Source of the DNA: Paucidesulfovibrio longus DSM 6739 | Lineage (GTDB): Bacteria > Desulfobacterota > Desulfovibrionia > Desulfovibrionales > Desulfovibrionaceae | Direction of reading: 5' to 3' | Length of the DNA stretch: 64,000 nucleotides | Assembly: GCF_000420485.1 (NCBI RefSeq) | Contig: NZ_ATVA01000016.1 | Location: forward strand, 64,501-128,500 | Shown here: piece by piece, positions 1-8,312 of the stretch | How the letters are laid out: every line of letters starts with the position of its first letter | Numbering within the stretch: position 1 is the stretch's first letter | Notes under the pieces: generated by a model | What the model was told of the DNA's origin: nothing | Seen by the model: the letters and a program-made list of their open reading frames with translations, nothing else | The model's database searches: none | Made by a program: the position numbers and the translations under genes

Positions 1-58
1 TCGGCGCGCTGCCTTCGGGCAGGGCTTCTCCGCTGCGCATCAAATGGATTCTGATCAT
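1..58 (-). CDS. partial histidine-phosphatase-like protein (N-terminus only)
   Basis: Only the first 19 codons of a leftward gene lie in the window; the rest is beyond base 1. The start ATG (58-56) has a good ribosome site, AAGGAG at 72-67 with an 8-base spacer. The N-terminus reads MIRIHLMRSGEALPEGSAP, which looks like the first strand and loop of SixA-type phosphohistidine phosphatases, whose signature is RHGE. Here that loop reads RSGE, so the catalytic His would be replaced by Ser if the alignment is right. The gene is divergent from the exported-protein gene at 234. The family call is inference from very little sequence. Confidence 0.45.
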   Translation of the reverse strand, partial: MIRIHLMRSGEALPEGSAP

Positions 59-233
59 GTTCGACGCTCCTTCCGCCAGTACTAGCATTCGCGGACCGCA
101 GCGGCAACTCGCCCGGCAGCCCGTGCGGTTGTTCGGCGGGGCGGTACGGCTTGCCTATCTTTTCAGGGCGGGATACATCCATCACGCGGAAGCGATGAGT
201 TTTAGAAAAGAGAAACGCTCCAAGGAGTTCGGA

Positions 234-1298
234 ATGAAGTGCAGGCTTCTTGCGTTGTCGGCCCTGCTGGTCGCGTCCTGGGTTGCCGACGTGTCCGCGC
301 CGGCGGTCTGTCTGGCCCAGGATGCGGTCGCGCCCAAACAGGCGACGGCGGAACAGGCCGGCCCCCAGCCTCTGGGGCAGCCCAGCGCGTTGGATCAGGT
401 CGAGAATTGGATCAGCCGGAACGTGGATGCGGCCGACCAGAACGGAACCGTGGCGGTGCCTGAGCCGAGGCAGCAGTCCGGTCTGACCCGCGAGGCGGAT
501 CTGGCCCAGGTGGACTGGGGCGCGGGCAAAATCACGAGTTTCGGCGTTTCCGAAATTTCCGGCGCCGACCTGAATCCCGCAAGGGCGGAAGCGTTGGCCA
601 TTCGCAAGGCCACGCTCCAGGCGCGCAAGCAATTGCAGGACGCTGTTTTCGGGCTGGCCCTGGACGGGCGGCATCTGGTGGGCGAGGAACTCACGGCGCA
701 GCAGCGCACGGAACTTCTTGGAAAACTTCAGAATTCGCCCATCTCCAGGCAAACCGAGCCGGACGGCGCGGGCGGAGCCCGCATCGAGGTCCAGGCCGAG
801 GTGTCTCTGCGGGGGGCCATGGCCGAGGCGCTTATCCCGCCCTCCGTGGCGTTCCAGAGCCGCATTCCCCCGACCATCGATCTCACGACCGATGTCTCCG
901 GTGCCGGGGCCACGGACGTGGACCAGTTGGAATATCGCCAGTCCATGGCCGAGCTGGGAGCTTTCACGGGGCTGGTCGTGGATGCGCGCGGATTCGACGC
1001 CGCTCCGGCCTTGTTGCCCGTGGTGGCCGGACCGGACGGCAAGGCCGCCTTCGGGCCGTTTCTCGCGCCGAGGTCGCTGGTTTTGGAGCAGGGGCTCGCC
1101 GTGTACGCGCATTCGCCCCAGGACGCCGCAGCCAGGAGCCGGGCGGGAGGAACTCCGCTCGTGGTCAGGGTTTTGGCCGTTTCCGGTCCGCAGCGGGCCG
1201 ACCTGGTCATCTCCGCGGCGGACGCCGAGCTTGTGCGCATGTTGTTCCGCTCCGAGGGCATGGCCGACCGCTGTCCCGCGGTCATCGTCATGGACTGA
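234..1298 (+). CDS. exported protein with LPP20-like region
   Basis: The product is 354 residues. The start at 234 is chosen because AAGGAG (222-227) sits 6 bases upstream and the first ~29 residues form a signal peptide (MKCRLLALSALLVASW then a polar stretch with AQD). The open frame runs further upstream, but without a ribosome site. Residues ~105-200 contain an A-R-A-E-A-L-A-I-R-K-A-type helix followed by a long helix and a beta segment ending VSLRGAMAEAL, the arrangement of LPP20/FlgP-type lipoprotein domains. The C-terminal ~130 residues (TGLVVDARGF onward) are also typical of such surface proteins. There is no lipobox Cys at the cleavage site. It is 79 bases before another exported protein and probably co-transcribed with it. 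The role is unknown; outer-membrane or flagellum-associated is possible. Confidence 0.7.
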   Translation: MKCRLLALSALLVASWVADVSAPAVCLAQDAVAPKQATAEQAGPQPLGQPSALDQVENWISRNVDAADQNGTVAVPEPRQQSGLTREADLAQVDWGAGKITSFGVSEISGADLNPARAEALAIRKATLQARKQLQDAVFGLALDGRHLVGEELTAQQRTELLGKLQNSPISRQTEPDGAGGARIEVQAEVSLRGAMAEALIPPSVAFQSRIPPTIDLTTDVSGAGATDVDQLEYRQSMAELGAFTGLVVDARGFDAAPALLPVVAGPDGKAAFGPFLAPRSLVLEQGLAVYAHSPQDAAARSRAGGTPLVVRVLAVSGPQRADLVISAADAELVRMLFRSEGMADRCPAVIVMD

Positions 1299-1377
1299 GG
1301 CGCGACAGGGAATCTTGAGCAATACTGACGCCGTCCGTCGTTCACATCGGCGCGGGCGGTTCTGAAAAGGGATGCAC

Positions 1378-2340
1378 ATGTCCGATCGGATCGATATTTC
1401 GCCTTGCACGGGATCGGGGGCGATGCCCCGCCTGGGGGTGGCGCTTCTGCGCGCACTGCTGCTGACCCTGCTCCTGGTCGTCGCGGCCCAGGCTGCGGAG
1501 GTGCGGGTCTTCCACCCCAGAGAGGAGGGTCTGAATCCCAGCGAACAGCGCCAGAAAACGCTGGAACTCGGCTTTGAGGAAGGGGTTTTCCAGGCCGCGC
1601 TCAAGCTGCTGCCCGCGCCTCTTTCCGAGGAGCGTTCCGCGCTGCTTCGCGAACATCTCGCTCCCGACGCCGCCCGCTACGTGCTTGGCTACAAGGAAGT
1701 GGCCATCACTCCCGCCGCAGACGGGCTGAACATGGTCGTGAACGTTGACGTGGATCGGCGGACCCTGCGCGAGACCCTTGTAAAGATGGGGCTGTTCCGC
1801 ACGTTGAATTCTCCGGTGCAGGCGAACATCATCGCCGAGCCCAGCCTGACGCAGCAGGATCTCGAAACCCTTGGCAAGCTGAGGGTGCTGACGGGCGTCT
1901 CGCCGTCGGCGGCGCCGTATCCCGAGCTGCGCATCGGCCGCGAAGCGAGCGGACCCGTGCGGGGAGTGCTCCATTCCACGGTCGGGAGTTGGTCCGCCCT
2001 GGACACCGATATCCGTACGGTCTGGTTTCGGCTTTGGGAACGGTATTTCGCCAGCAGCGACATGGGCGTGACCGGAGGGCATTCCGAAGTCCTTTCCGTC
2101 GCGGGCTGGTTCACCCCGGACGGAGCCGCGGAATTCGACAATGTATTGCGGAGCTGGGACGGCGTGTTGCGCGACGTGCGCTTGATCGACATGGACATCG
2201 CCACGGAAGGCGTTTCCGCCCGCTGGGAGATCGGGGTGGCGGACGGCGCGTCGCTGAACGCCAAGCTGGAGGAGTATCTTCCCCCGCGCGGCTTGAGCTA
2301 CCGCTTGTCCGGCGGCGAGGCGCAAGCCCCGAAGCCGTAG
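1378..2340 (+). CDS. exported protein of unknown function
   Basis: The product is 320 residues. I chose ATG 1378 over ATG 1372 because AAAAGG (1365-1370) is 7 bases from the first and only 1 base from the second. A long hydrophobic stretch (LLRALLLTLLLVVAAQAAEV, about residues 22-41) ending AQA is a signal peptide. The mature part starts with a repeated-helix region (RQKTLELGFEEGVFQAALKL) followed by YVLGYKEV, which resembles the layout of DUF2066 proteins, but I would not assign it firmly. It has no Cys-rich or catalytic motif that I recognise. It follows the LPP20-like gene closely and is closed by a strong terminator, so the two look like one transcription unit with a shared envelope role. 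Confidence 0.72.
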   Translation: MSDRIDISPCTGSGAMPRLGVALLRALLLTLLLVVAAQAAEVRVFHPREEGLNPSEQRQKTLELGFEEGVFQAALKLLPAPLSEERSALLREHLAPDAARYVLGYKEVAITPAADGLNMVVNVDVDRRTLRETLVKMGLFRTLNSPVQANIIAEPSLTQQDLETLGKLRVLTGVSPSAAPYPELRIGREASGPVRGVLHSTVGSWSALDTDIRTVWFRLWERYFASSDMGVTGGHSEVLSVAGWFTPDGAAEFDNVLRSWDGVLRDVRLIDMDIATEGVSARWEIGVADGASLNAKLEEYLPPRGLSYRLSGGEAQAPKP

Positions 2341-2358
2341 AGGGAAATGGTTTTCCCG

Positions 2359-2398
2359 AAAAGCCCGGCCCGGTCCAGCGACTGGCGCCGGGCTTTTT
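2359..2398 (+). terminator. rho-independent terminator
   Basis: AAAAGCCCGGC (2359-2369) pairs with GCCGGGCTTTTT (2387-2398), with a 17-base loop and a T run. It ends the two-gene exported-protein unit. Confidence 0.85.
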
Positions 2399-2412
2399 CT
2401 TGCCGAATGCTG

Positions 2413-2440
2413 TGGACTTTTCGCCCTGCTGCTGTATTAT
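2413..2440 (+). promoter_or_regulatory. probable sigma-70 promoter for mop
   Basis: TGGACT (2413-2418) and TATTAT (2435-2440) are 16 bases apart, about 50 bases before the mop start and just after the preceding terminator. The -10 matches consensus in 5 of 6 positions. This is inference from sequence. Confidence 0.5.
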
Positions 2441-2490
2441 GAAGAAATGGGAATAATAAGCAGTATGAATCAGAGCAAAGGAGCAAGATC

Positions 2491-2700
2491 ATGAAGGTAA
2501 GCGCACGCAATCTTCTGCCCGGAACGGTCAAGAATATCGTCAAGGGCGCTGTCAATTGCGAGGTGGTCGTTGAAGTGGCTCCCGGAGTGGAGGTCGTTTC
2601 AGTCATTACGCTGTCGTCCGTGGAGCGGCTCGGACTCAAGCCCGGCTCCAAGGTCAACGCCATGGTCAAGGCCAGCAGCGTGATGTTGACCGTGGATTGA
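2491..2700 (+). CDS. mop: molybdopterin/molybdate-binding protein (Mop, single TOBE-like domain)
   Basis: The 69-residue product is one complete Mop domain: MKVSARNLLPGTVKNIVKG, then VNCEVVVEVAPGVEVVSVIT, then GLKPGSKVNAMVKASSVMLTVD. Family members (molbindins) form oligomers that bind molybdate or tungstate in the cytoplasm and buffer the metal for molybdopterin enzymes. The length equals a stand-alone molbindin. The ribosome site AAAGGAG lies about 9 bases before the ATG. It has its own promoter and terminator, so it is probably monocistronic. No mod transport genes are next to it. Metal choice between Mo and W cannot be told from sequence. Confidence 0.9.
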   Translation: MKVSARNLLPGTVKNIVKGAVNCEVVVEVAPGVEVVSVITLSSVERLGLKPGSKVNAMVKASSVMLTVD

Positions 2701-2763
2701 TCGGCTGACCCGACTTCTGCGGCGGAAGCCGTCTGGAGTCGGCGATTCGGCTCGAAAGAAAGC

Positions 2764-2795
2764 AAAAAGCCCGGACCATCAGGTTCGGGCTTTTT
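2764..2795. terminator. bidirectional terminator between mop and tatA
   Basis: AAAAAGCCCGGACC (2764-2777) pairs with GGTTCGGGCTTTTT (2782-2795) around an ATCA loop, with one G-T pair. Runs of A and T on the two sides let it stop both the rightward mop transcript and the leftward tatA transcript. Confidence 0.88.
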
Positions 2796-2815
2796 AATAT
2801 CGAGAATAGAAGAGA

Positions 2816-3013
2816 TCAGCTCTCTTTCTTCTTGTCCTCGACCTTGCTTTTGTCCGGGGTCACGTCGATTTCTTCGGGTTCGCCCGTGGCACGCTTGAAG
2901 TTTTGGATGGCCTTGCCGATGCCGGAACCAACTTCGGGGAGCTTGTTGGCACCGAAAATCAGCACCACAATGAGCAGAATCAGGACGAGTTCCCAAACAC
3001 CGAGTCCAAACAT
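2816..3013 (-). CDS. tatA: twin-arginine translocase subunit TatA
   Basis: The 65-residue product begins [20 protein letters not shown], a single membrane helix with the Phe-Gly hinge ([16 protein letters not shown]) and an amphipathic helix, then a Lys/Glu-rich tail. This is the standard TatA/E layout. TatA forms the pore-like assembly that moves folded proteins, such as periplasmic metalloenzymes, across the inner membrane. The start at 3013 is set by GGAGG 6-7 bases upstream; the open frame reaches 3223 but has no ribosome site there. tatB and tatC are not in the window, so this is a detached tatA. Confidence 0.95.
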   Translation of the reverse strand: MFGLGVWELVLILLIVVLIFGANKLPEVGSGIGKAIQNFKRATGEPEEIDVTPDKSKVEDKKKES

Positions 3014-3215
3014 GAGCGTCCTCCAGTTGTGAAGTGATTTCGGACAATACACGCGGCGATTTGCAAGGTCAAGGATGCCTGGCGGGCGGCGCGGAAAAAT
3101 GTGCGGGCGCGATTTTCCCTGTCGTCTCCCTGGGAAAGGAGCTTTCCATCTCTCGACGAGCGGGGTGGAAACGTGTAAAAAAGGTCCAAGGGCGAGACGC
3201 CCCCCTTGAAACACT

Positions 3216-3623
3216 ATGCCCAATGTCCGCAGAATGCCCGGCAGCGCTTGCCGCTACTACGCTGCCGGGCGATGCCTTTACACCGAGCGGCTCAATCCCG
3301 GCTACGACGAATCGTTGCGCTGTCGGTTCCTGGCCTTGTGGGAAAAGGAGTTCGACTCCTTTTTGGACAGGGCCGAGGCATTCGCTCTGGACCAACAGGA
3401 ACTGGCGGCCCTGTGGGACCGCCGTTTCGAGCGGTTGCAGCAAAGCGGAAAGGGCTGCGGGGATTACCACCCCTGCGAAAACGGGGGCGACCAGGGCTGC
3501 GTGAACGGCTGCGGCGACGTCTGTCTGCTGGCTCTGCCGTTTTGCTCCGGGCGGTGCCGGCATTTCGAGCTGCCCCGACCCGAACATGATCCCGAACAAC
3601 ACGATACCGACAAGGAGAGCTGA
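3216..3623 (+). CDS. Cys-rich small protein, function unknown
   Basis: The product is 135 residues and has about 13 Cys. The N-terminus carries [19 protein letters not shown] and the middle [23 protein letters not shown], patterns that suggest bound zinc or an iron-sulfur cluster. I do not recognise a named family. The exact start is uncertain: ATG 3216 has only a weak ribosome site, and ATG 3231 (MPGSACRYY) is an alternative. The stop is 4 bases before the start of the next gene and the following HAD gene is also close, so all three are probably co-transcribed. Transcribed away from tatA, with about 200 bases between them. Confidence 0.68.
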   Translation: MPNVRRMPGSACRYYAAGRCLYTERLNPGYDESLRCRFLALWEKEFDSFLDRAEAFALDQQELAALWDRRFERLQQSGKGCGDYHPCENGGDQGCVNGCGDVCLLALPFCSGRCRHFELPRPEHDPEQHDTDKES

Positions 3624-3627
3624 GGCC

Positions 3628-4434
3628 ATGCTGCTGCACTTTCCCAATTTGCATCCCGAATGCGTTCCCGGCGGGCCGCTGCCCGGCGTCCTGTTTCTGG
3701 ATCCCGGCCTGGAGGAGGCTTCCGGAGAGGAGCGCTTTCGTCCGGATGGATTGCCCCTTGATCCCTCGGACGCCCGCCACCTGCTCGACGACTGCATCCG
3801 CTTCGGCGAGCAGTTCGCCAATCCCAAGGAAATGGCATTTTTCGGCGCGCAGCCTGCGCAGGCGGACCGGGGCGAGAGTGTCTCCGTGCTCGAATCGGAA
3901 TTGAAGCGCCGACTCGGCCAGGGCGCTGCCGCGCAGCCGCAAAGCGGCGATCCGCAGGCGGCGCGCGCGCAGTTCCTGCTTTTGCTGGCCTGGAGCCTGG
4001 AAGAGCGCGTCATCGAGCTGCGCAAGCTCAGTCTCGGCATGGAACAGGCCTGGAACCGATTCGGCTCCACCCTCGGCGTGGAGGGCGACGACGCCCTGGA
4101 CGAGGCGGAGTTCAAGCTGGACAGCCTGATTTCGAACATGCAGGCCCCGGATTCGGCAGTGCCTTCCCTGCCCTGGCCGTTGCTTTTGGAGGCGGTTTGC
4201 GCTTTCGTCCCGAAGGGGGCGGTTTTGGTCGTCCGCGACCCGGAAATCGTGGCCGCTCTGGACGACGCCGGGCTTGAGTTCGCTCCGGCTCCGGCGGAAC
4301 TCGGACTGCCGGAAGGCGCGCGCGTGGCCGAAGCCCCAGCCTGGCGCATGGCCGGACTGGCCAAGGAACCCGAAAAACGCCCGCTCATGGCGCGGACGAT
4401 GCGGATGGCCGCCGCACCTGTGAAAACGGACTAA
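3628..4434 (+). CDS. unrecognised cytoplasmic protein
   Basis: The product is 268 residues and begins MLLHFPNLHPECVPGGPLPG. The start is ATG 3628, with AAGGAG at 3612-3617; the upstream part of the open frame overlaps the preceding gene and is not needed. I see no signal peptide, membrane helix or catalytic motif. The middle (residues ~85-150) is helical and rich in Leu and Glu (ARAQFLLLLAWSLEERVIEL), and a short Val-rich strand (KGAVLVVRDPEIVAALDDAG) follows. It lies between a Cys-rich protein and a HAD phosphatase and probably shares their transcript. The function is unknown. Confidence 0.75.
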   Translation: MLLHFPNLHPECVPGGPLPGVLFLDPGLEEASGEERFRPDGLPLDPSDARHLLDDCIRFGEQFANPKEMAFFGAQPAQADRGESVSVLESELKRRLGQGAAAQPQSGDPQAARAQFLLLLAWSLEERVIELRKLSLGMEQAWNRFGSTLGVEGDDALDEAEFKLDSLISNMQAPDSAVPSLPWPLLLEAVCAFVPKGAVLVVRDPEIVAALDDAGLEFAPAPAELGLPEGARVAEAPAWRMAGLAKEPEKRPLMARTMRMAAAPVKTD

Positions 4435-4447
4435 CGAGGAGCTGGTT

Positions 4448-5119
4448 TTGCTTTATCTGAACAGCCTGATCCGCGAAGACCTCTTCGACGGCGTCAGCGG
4501 CATCATTTTCGACTGCGACGGGGTCTTGATCGACTCCCTGGCCGCCAACACCTGGTACTACAATACGTTCCGCGCCCATTTCGGCTTGCCGGAGATGGAC
4601 GAGGAACTGCGGGACTACACCCACAGCCACAATATTTGGGAATCCATCCGCAGGCTCGTGCCGGAGGATCGATTCGACGAAGCCTGGCAGTACAAGCTCG
4701 ACTTCGACTATCGGCGCGTCCTGCCGCACATCGTCATGGAGAGCGGGCTGCGCGAGGTGCTCAACTGGATGCGGTCCGCCGGGCTGCGCCTGGGCATCAA
4801 CACCAGCCGGACGGACACCCTGGACCTCGTGCTGGAGCATTTCGGGCTGACCGAGTATTTCCATCCCGCGATCACCTCCTTCAAGGTGGCGCGGCCCAAG
4901 CCGCACCCCGAAGGCGTGCACGCGATCCTGGAGGCCTGGCGCATGCGCCCCGAGGACGTCGTCTACATCGGCGACTCCCGCGTGGACGAGGTCAACGCCC
5001 TGGCCGCGGACGTGCGTTTCTGGTCCTTCAAGAACCCCAACCTGCATGCGGAACTGATGATTCCCGACTACTGGACGCTCCTGGGATTTTTACGCCGCAA
5101 CTACGAATTCACGTGGTGA
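4448..5119 (+). CDS. HAD-superfamily phosphatase (phosphoglycolate phosphatase-like)
   Basis: The 223-residue product has the HAD motifs in order: I FDCDGVLIDS (nucleophile Asp22 and acid/base Asp24), II INTSRT near residue 119, III Lys in RPKPHPEGV, and IV YIGDSRVDEVNA. The helical cap between motifs I and II is type C1, as in Gph and beta-phosphoglucomutase. The start is TTG 4448, preceded by GAGGAG at a 6-base spacing; no better ATG exists. It would remove phosphate from a small cytoplasmic substrate, which cannot be named from sequence. It follows the unknown protein by 13 bases. Confidence 0.85.
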   Translation: MLYLNSLIREDLFDGVSGIIFDCDGVLIDSLAANTWYYNTFRAHFGLPEMDEELRDYTHSHNIWESIRRLVPEDRFDEAWQYKLDFDYRRVLPHIVMESGLREVLNWMRSAGLRLGINTSRTDTLDLVLEHFGLTEYFHPAITSFKVARPKPHPEGVHAILEAWRMRPEDVVYIGDSRVDEVNALAADVRFWSFKNPNLHAELMIPDYWTLLGFLRRNYEFTW

Positions 5120-5223
5120 GGGAGATGTTTCCTCGTCGTCGGGGCTTGATTTGTGATGTACAGTGTGCGAACCTTCATTTCGCAGTATTGACGGCATAAG
5201 ACGCCGTCCGAGGAGCAACTCCC

Positions 5224-5513
5224 ATGGACCTCGTCATTACCGGGCTGGCACAGCTCGTCCATTTCGTCCTCTTCGGATACCAGCTCGTGGTCATCGTGGC
5301 CGCGCTGATCACCTGGGTGAATCCCGATCCCTACAATCCCATCGTCCGGACTCTGCGGACTCTCACCGAACCGGTGTTCTACCGGGTGCGGCGCTGGCTT
5401 CCGTTCGTGAACATGGGCGGCATCGACCCTCTCCCGTGGTCGTCATTCTCGCCCTGGGCTTCCTGGACTTCGTGATTCCCGCCAACATCGCGCGACTGGC
5501 CATGTATTTCTAG
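5224..5513 (+). pseudogene. yggT: YggT-family membrane protein, reading frame broken
   Basis: The first frame gives 64-66 residues of YggT (MDLVITGLAQLVHFVLFGYQ ... TWVNPDPYNPIVRTLRTLTEP ... FVNMGGIDP), then continues as nonsense to 5475. The family's second membrane segment, SPVVVILALGFLDFVIPAN, is found in another frame and ends at 5513. One missing base near 5430-5438 (GACCCTCTCCCGTGG) explains it: CCTTCTCCC would restore GIDPSPVVV and a normal 96-residue protein. YggT proteins are small two-helix membrane proteins usually beside divIVA and yggU, exactly as here. No classic slippery site is visible, so this is a real mutation or an assembly error. Confidence 0.85.
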
Positions 5514-5532
5514 GCGCTGCCAAAGGGGCATC

Positions 5533-6036
5533 ATGAATCTGTCCAAGATCGACCTGCTCAACAAGAAGTTTTCCCGCACGGCTTTCGGCTACGCGCCGAA
5601 AGAGGTGGACCTGCTGCTCGTGGAAGTGGCCGAGGTGCTGGGCGAGGCCGCTGACCGCCAGCGCGAGCTGGCGCGCAAGGCCAAGCGGCTCGAGGCCCAG
5701 CTCCAGGAGTACATGCAGCGGGACGAAACCCTGCGCGACACGCTCATGAGCACCCAGCGCATGGTGGACGAGCTCAAGGTCGCGGCCGGGCGCGAGGCGG
5801 AGATCATCCTCGGCGAGGCCAATGCCAAGGCGAGGGAGATCGTGCAGCGCGGCCACGAGCGTCTCGCCCAGCTGCACGAGGAGATCGAGAGCATGAAGCG
5901 CCAGCGCAACCAGTTCAAGATCCAGCTCAAAGGGCTGGTGCAGGCCCATCTGGAACTCCTGGAGAGCAGCGATCCCCAGCAGAGCCGTCTGGAGGAGCTG
6001 GAGTCCAAGGTCAGTTTTTTGAAAAAGGCGGAGTAG
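5533..6036 (+). CDS. divIVA: DivIVA-domain coiled-coil protein
   Basis: The 167-residue product starts with the DivIVA N-terminal motif (IDLLNKKFSRTAFGYAPKEVD: the F-x-x-x-x-x-G-Y-x-x-x-E-V-D pattern), which binds curved membrane. The rest, about residues 30-160, is a long coiled coil rich in Arg, Glu and Leu. DivIVA family proteins mark cell poles and division sites; the job in Deltaproteobacteria is less clear. It sits 19 bases after the broken yggT and 3 bases before yggU, the usual order for this neighbourhood. Confidence 0.9.
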   Translation: MNLSKIDLLNKKFSRTAFGYAPKEVDLLLVEVAEVLGEAADRQRELARKAKRLEAQLQEYMQRDETLRDTLMSTQRMVDELKVAAGREAEIILGEANAKAREIVQRGHERLAQLHEEIESMKRQRNQFKIQLKGLVQAHLELLESSDPQQSRLEELESKVSFLKKAE

Positions 6037-6039
6037 GGC

Positions 6040-6354
6040 ATGGGGCTGCCTGAACCCGTGCGCCTTGCGGGCGATGGTTCCTGGCTGCTGAAGGTCTGGG
6101 CCCAGCCCGGCGCGAAGAAGAGCGAGGTGGCCGGCATCTACCAAGGCTGCCTGAAGATCCGGCTCGGCGCGCCCGCAGTGGACAACAAGGCCAACAAGGC
6201 GCTTTTGCGCTTCGTGGCCGCGTCCCTGGCCCTCAAGCAACGACAGGTGAGCCTCAAGGACGGGCACGCCAGCCGCCAGAAAACCCTGCTCATTGAATCG
6301 GAACATGAACCGCGTTGGGAGACCATGGTCCCCGCCGACGCGAGTAACCAATAA
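6040..6354 (+). CDS. yggU: DUF167/YggU-family protein
   Basis: The 104-residue product has the family core: VWAQPGAKKSEVAGIYQG, then LKIRLGAPAVDNKANKALLR, then VSLKDGHASRQKTLLI. This small alpha/beta fold is widely conserved, but its biochemical role is not established. It begins 3 bases after the divIVA stop, so translation is probably coupled. The C-terminal ~15 residues beyond the core are not conserved in the family pattern I know. Confidence 0.9.
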   Translation: MGLPEPVRLAGDGSWLLKVWAQPGAKKSEVAGIYQGCLKIRLGAPAVDNKANKALLRFVAASLALKQRQVSLKDGHASRQKTLLIESEHEPRWETMVPADASNQ

Positions 6355-6374
6355 CCTCAACCAAGGAGAGGCTC

Positions 6375-6605
6375 ATGGAACAGGCTGATCTCATTTTGAT
6401 CGAGCGTTACCAGGAGCAGGATTCCGAACTCAGGGCCCTTTGGGAACAACATCAGGAATTCGAGCGCATTCTGCTGAAGTATGAAGGGCGTCCGTACCTG
6501 AGCCCCACGCAGGGACAGGAAATCAAGCAGCTCAAGAAGAAGAAGCTCGCGGGCAAGACCAAGCTTCAGCAGGTTCTGCAAAAGTATCGAGGATCGGAGG
6601 ATTGA
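6375..6605 (+). CDS. DUF465/YdcH-like small coiled-coil protein
   Basis: The 76-residue product is a short helical hairpin ([18 protein letters not shown], then a [20 protein letters not shown] turn and second helix). This matches the DUF465 pattern of H-x-x-x-x-x-I ... L-S-P ... E-x-x-x-L-K-K-K-K-L. The ribosome site AAGGAG is at 6362-6367. The stop is 1 base before ilvB, so it is translated from the ilv transcript or feeds it. The function of this family is unknown. Confidence 0.85.
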   Translation: MEQADLILIERYQEQDSELRALWEQHQEFERILLKYEGRPYLSPTQGQEIKQLKKKKLAGKTKLQQVLQKYRGSED

Positions 6606-6606
6606 T

Positions 6607-8301
6607 ATGGAGCTGACAGGGGCTCAGGCTTTGCTGAAATGCCTGGAAAAGGAAGGGGTCAAGACCATCTTCGGTTTTCCTGGCGGGGCAGTGATCGACA
6701 TTTATGACGAACTGCCCAATTTTCCCGTCGAGCACATTCTGGTGCGACATGAGCAGGGTGCGATTCATGCGGCGGACGGATATGCCCGCGCCACCGGCGA
6801 CGTGGGCGTATGCCTGCTGACGTCGGGACCGGGGGCGACCAACGCCGTCACCGGCATCGCCACCGCCTACATGGATTCCATCCCGGTGGTCATTTTCACC
6901 GGGCAGGTTCCCACCCCGCTCATCGGCAATGACGCCTTCCAGGAAGTGGACATCGTCGGGATTACCCGCCCCTGTACCAAGCACAATTATCTAGTCAAGG
7001 ATGTCAAGGACTTGGCCCGGGTCGTGAAGCAGGCCTTTTATCTGGCCCGCTCCGGCAGGCCCGGGCCGGTCCTTGTCGACCTGCCCAAGGATGTGCTCCA
7101 GGCCAAGTGCGATTTCGACTATCCCCGCAACGTGCGCCTGCGGAGCTACAATCCCAATCTCAAGCCCCATGTCGGCCAGACCCGCAAGGTGGCCAAGCTG
7201 CTGCGCGACGCCAAGCGCCCGCTGATCTATTCCGGCGGCGGAGTGATCAGCGCCCGCGCGCACCGCGAGCTGGTCTGGCTGGCCCGGCGGCTGAACGTGC
7301 CCGTGACCTCGACGCTCATGGGGCTCGGCGCTTTTCCCGGCGACGACGACCTCTGGCTCGGCATGCTCGGCATGCACGGCACCTACGCGGCCAACATGGC
7401 CGTGAACAACTGCGACCTGCTGCTGGCCATCGGCGCGCGCTTCGACGACCGCGTCACCGGCAAGGTCAACACCTTTGCGCCGAAGGCCACCATCGTGCAC
7501 GTGGACATCGATCCCACGTCGATCCAGAAGAACGTGGCCGTGCACGTGCCGCTTGTGGCCGACTGCAAAAGCGCGCTTGCCGCGCTCAAGGAAGAGCTGG
7601 AACCCGACCTGGACGTGCCCGCCTGGCAGGCCAAGCACGCGGACTGGGTCGGGCAGGTCCGCTCCTGGGCGAGCGAGCATCCCCTGACCTACAACGCCAG
7701 CACCACAGGGGCCATCAAGCCGCAGTACGTGGTTGAAAAGATTTACGAGATCACCAAGGGCGACGCGATCATCGCCACGGAGGTGGGCCAGAACCAGATG
7801 TGGGCGGCCCAGTTCTATCGTTTCAAGTCGCCGAATACCTTCCTCTCCTCCGGCGGCCTCGGCACCATGGGCTACGGGTTTCCCGCGGCCATGGGCGCGC
7901 AGAAGGCCTTTCCGGATAAGCTGGTCATCGACATCGCGGGCGACGGATCCATCCAGATGTGCATCCAGGAAATGGCCACCGTGGTCTGCAACAACCTGCC
8001 GGTCAAGATCGTTATCCTGAACAACGGCTATCTCGGAATGGTTCGGCAGTGGCAGGAGCTGTTCTACGGCAAGAACTACTGCCAGACCTGCATGGACGCC
8101 CAGCCCGACTTCGTGAAGCTGGCCGAGGCCTATGGCGCCGAAGGATACCGCATCACCGATTCGAAGGATGTGGAGTCGGTGCTGCGCGAGGCCTTTGCTT
8201 CCCCGAAGCCCGTCATCGTTGATGTGCGTGTGGAAAGGGAGGAGAACGTTTACCCCATGGTTCCGGCTGGGGCCTCCCTCGCCGAGATGCTGCTCGTCTA
8301 G
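6607..8301 (+). CDS. ilvB: acetolactate synthase, large (catalytic) subunit
   Basis: This enzyme joins two pyruvates (or pyruvate and 2-oxobutyrate) to give acetolactate or acetohydroxybutyrate, the first shared step for valine, leucine and isoleucine. The 564 residues show the three thiamine-diphosphate enzyme domains: an N-terminal Pyr domain with the catalytic Glu in [17 protein letters not shown] (near residue 48), a central FAD-type domain, and a C-terminal PP domain with the [11 protein letters not shown]...NN metal and cofactor motif. Length is normal. GGAGG lies before the ATG. It overlaps no neighbour but follows the DUF465 gene by 1 base and precedes ilvN by 11. Confidence 0.97.
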   Translation: MELTGAQALLKCLEKEGVKTIFGFPGGAVIDIYDELPNFPVEHILVRHEQGAIHAADGYARATGDVGVCLLTSGPGATNAVTGIATAYMDSIPVVIFTGQVPTPLIGNDAFQEVDIVGITRPCTKHNYLVKDVKDLARVVKQAFYLARSGRPGPVLVDLPKDVLQAKCDFDYPRNVRLRSYNPNLKPHVGQTRKVAKLLRDAKRPLIYSGGGVISARAHRELVWLARRLNVPVTSTLMGLGAFPGDDDLWLGMLGMHGTYAANMAVNNCDLLLAIGARFDDRVTGKVNTFAPKATIVHVDIDPTSIQKNVAVHVPLVADCKSALAALKEELEPDLDVPAWQAKHADWVGQVRSWASEHPLTYNASTTGAIKPQYVVEKIYEITKGDAIIATEVGQNQMWAAQFYRFKSPNTFLSSGGLGTMGYGFPAAMGAQKAFPDKLVIDIAGDGSIQMCIQEMATVVCNNLPVKIVILNNGYLGMVRQWQELFYGKNYCQTCMDAQPDFVKLAEAYGAEGYRITDSKDVESVLREAFASPKPVIVDVRVEREENVYPMVPAGASLAEMLLV

Positions 8302-8312
8302 GAGATACGACC

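Noticed and set aside
5400-5475. Programmed frameshift as an explanation for yggT
   Set aside because: No heptamer slippery site or following structure is visible, so a single-base change or an error is simpler.
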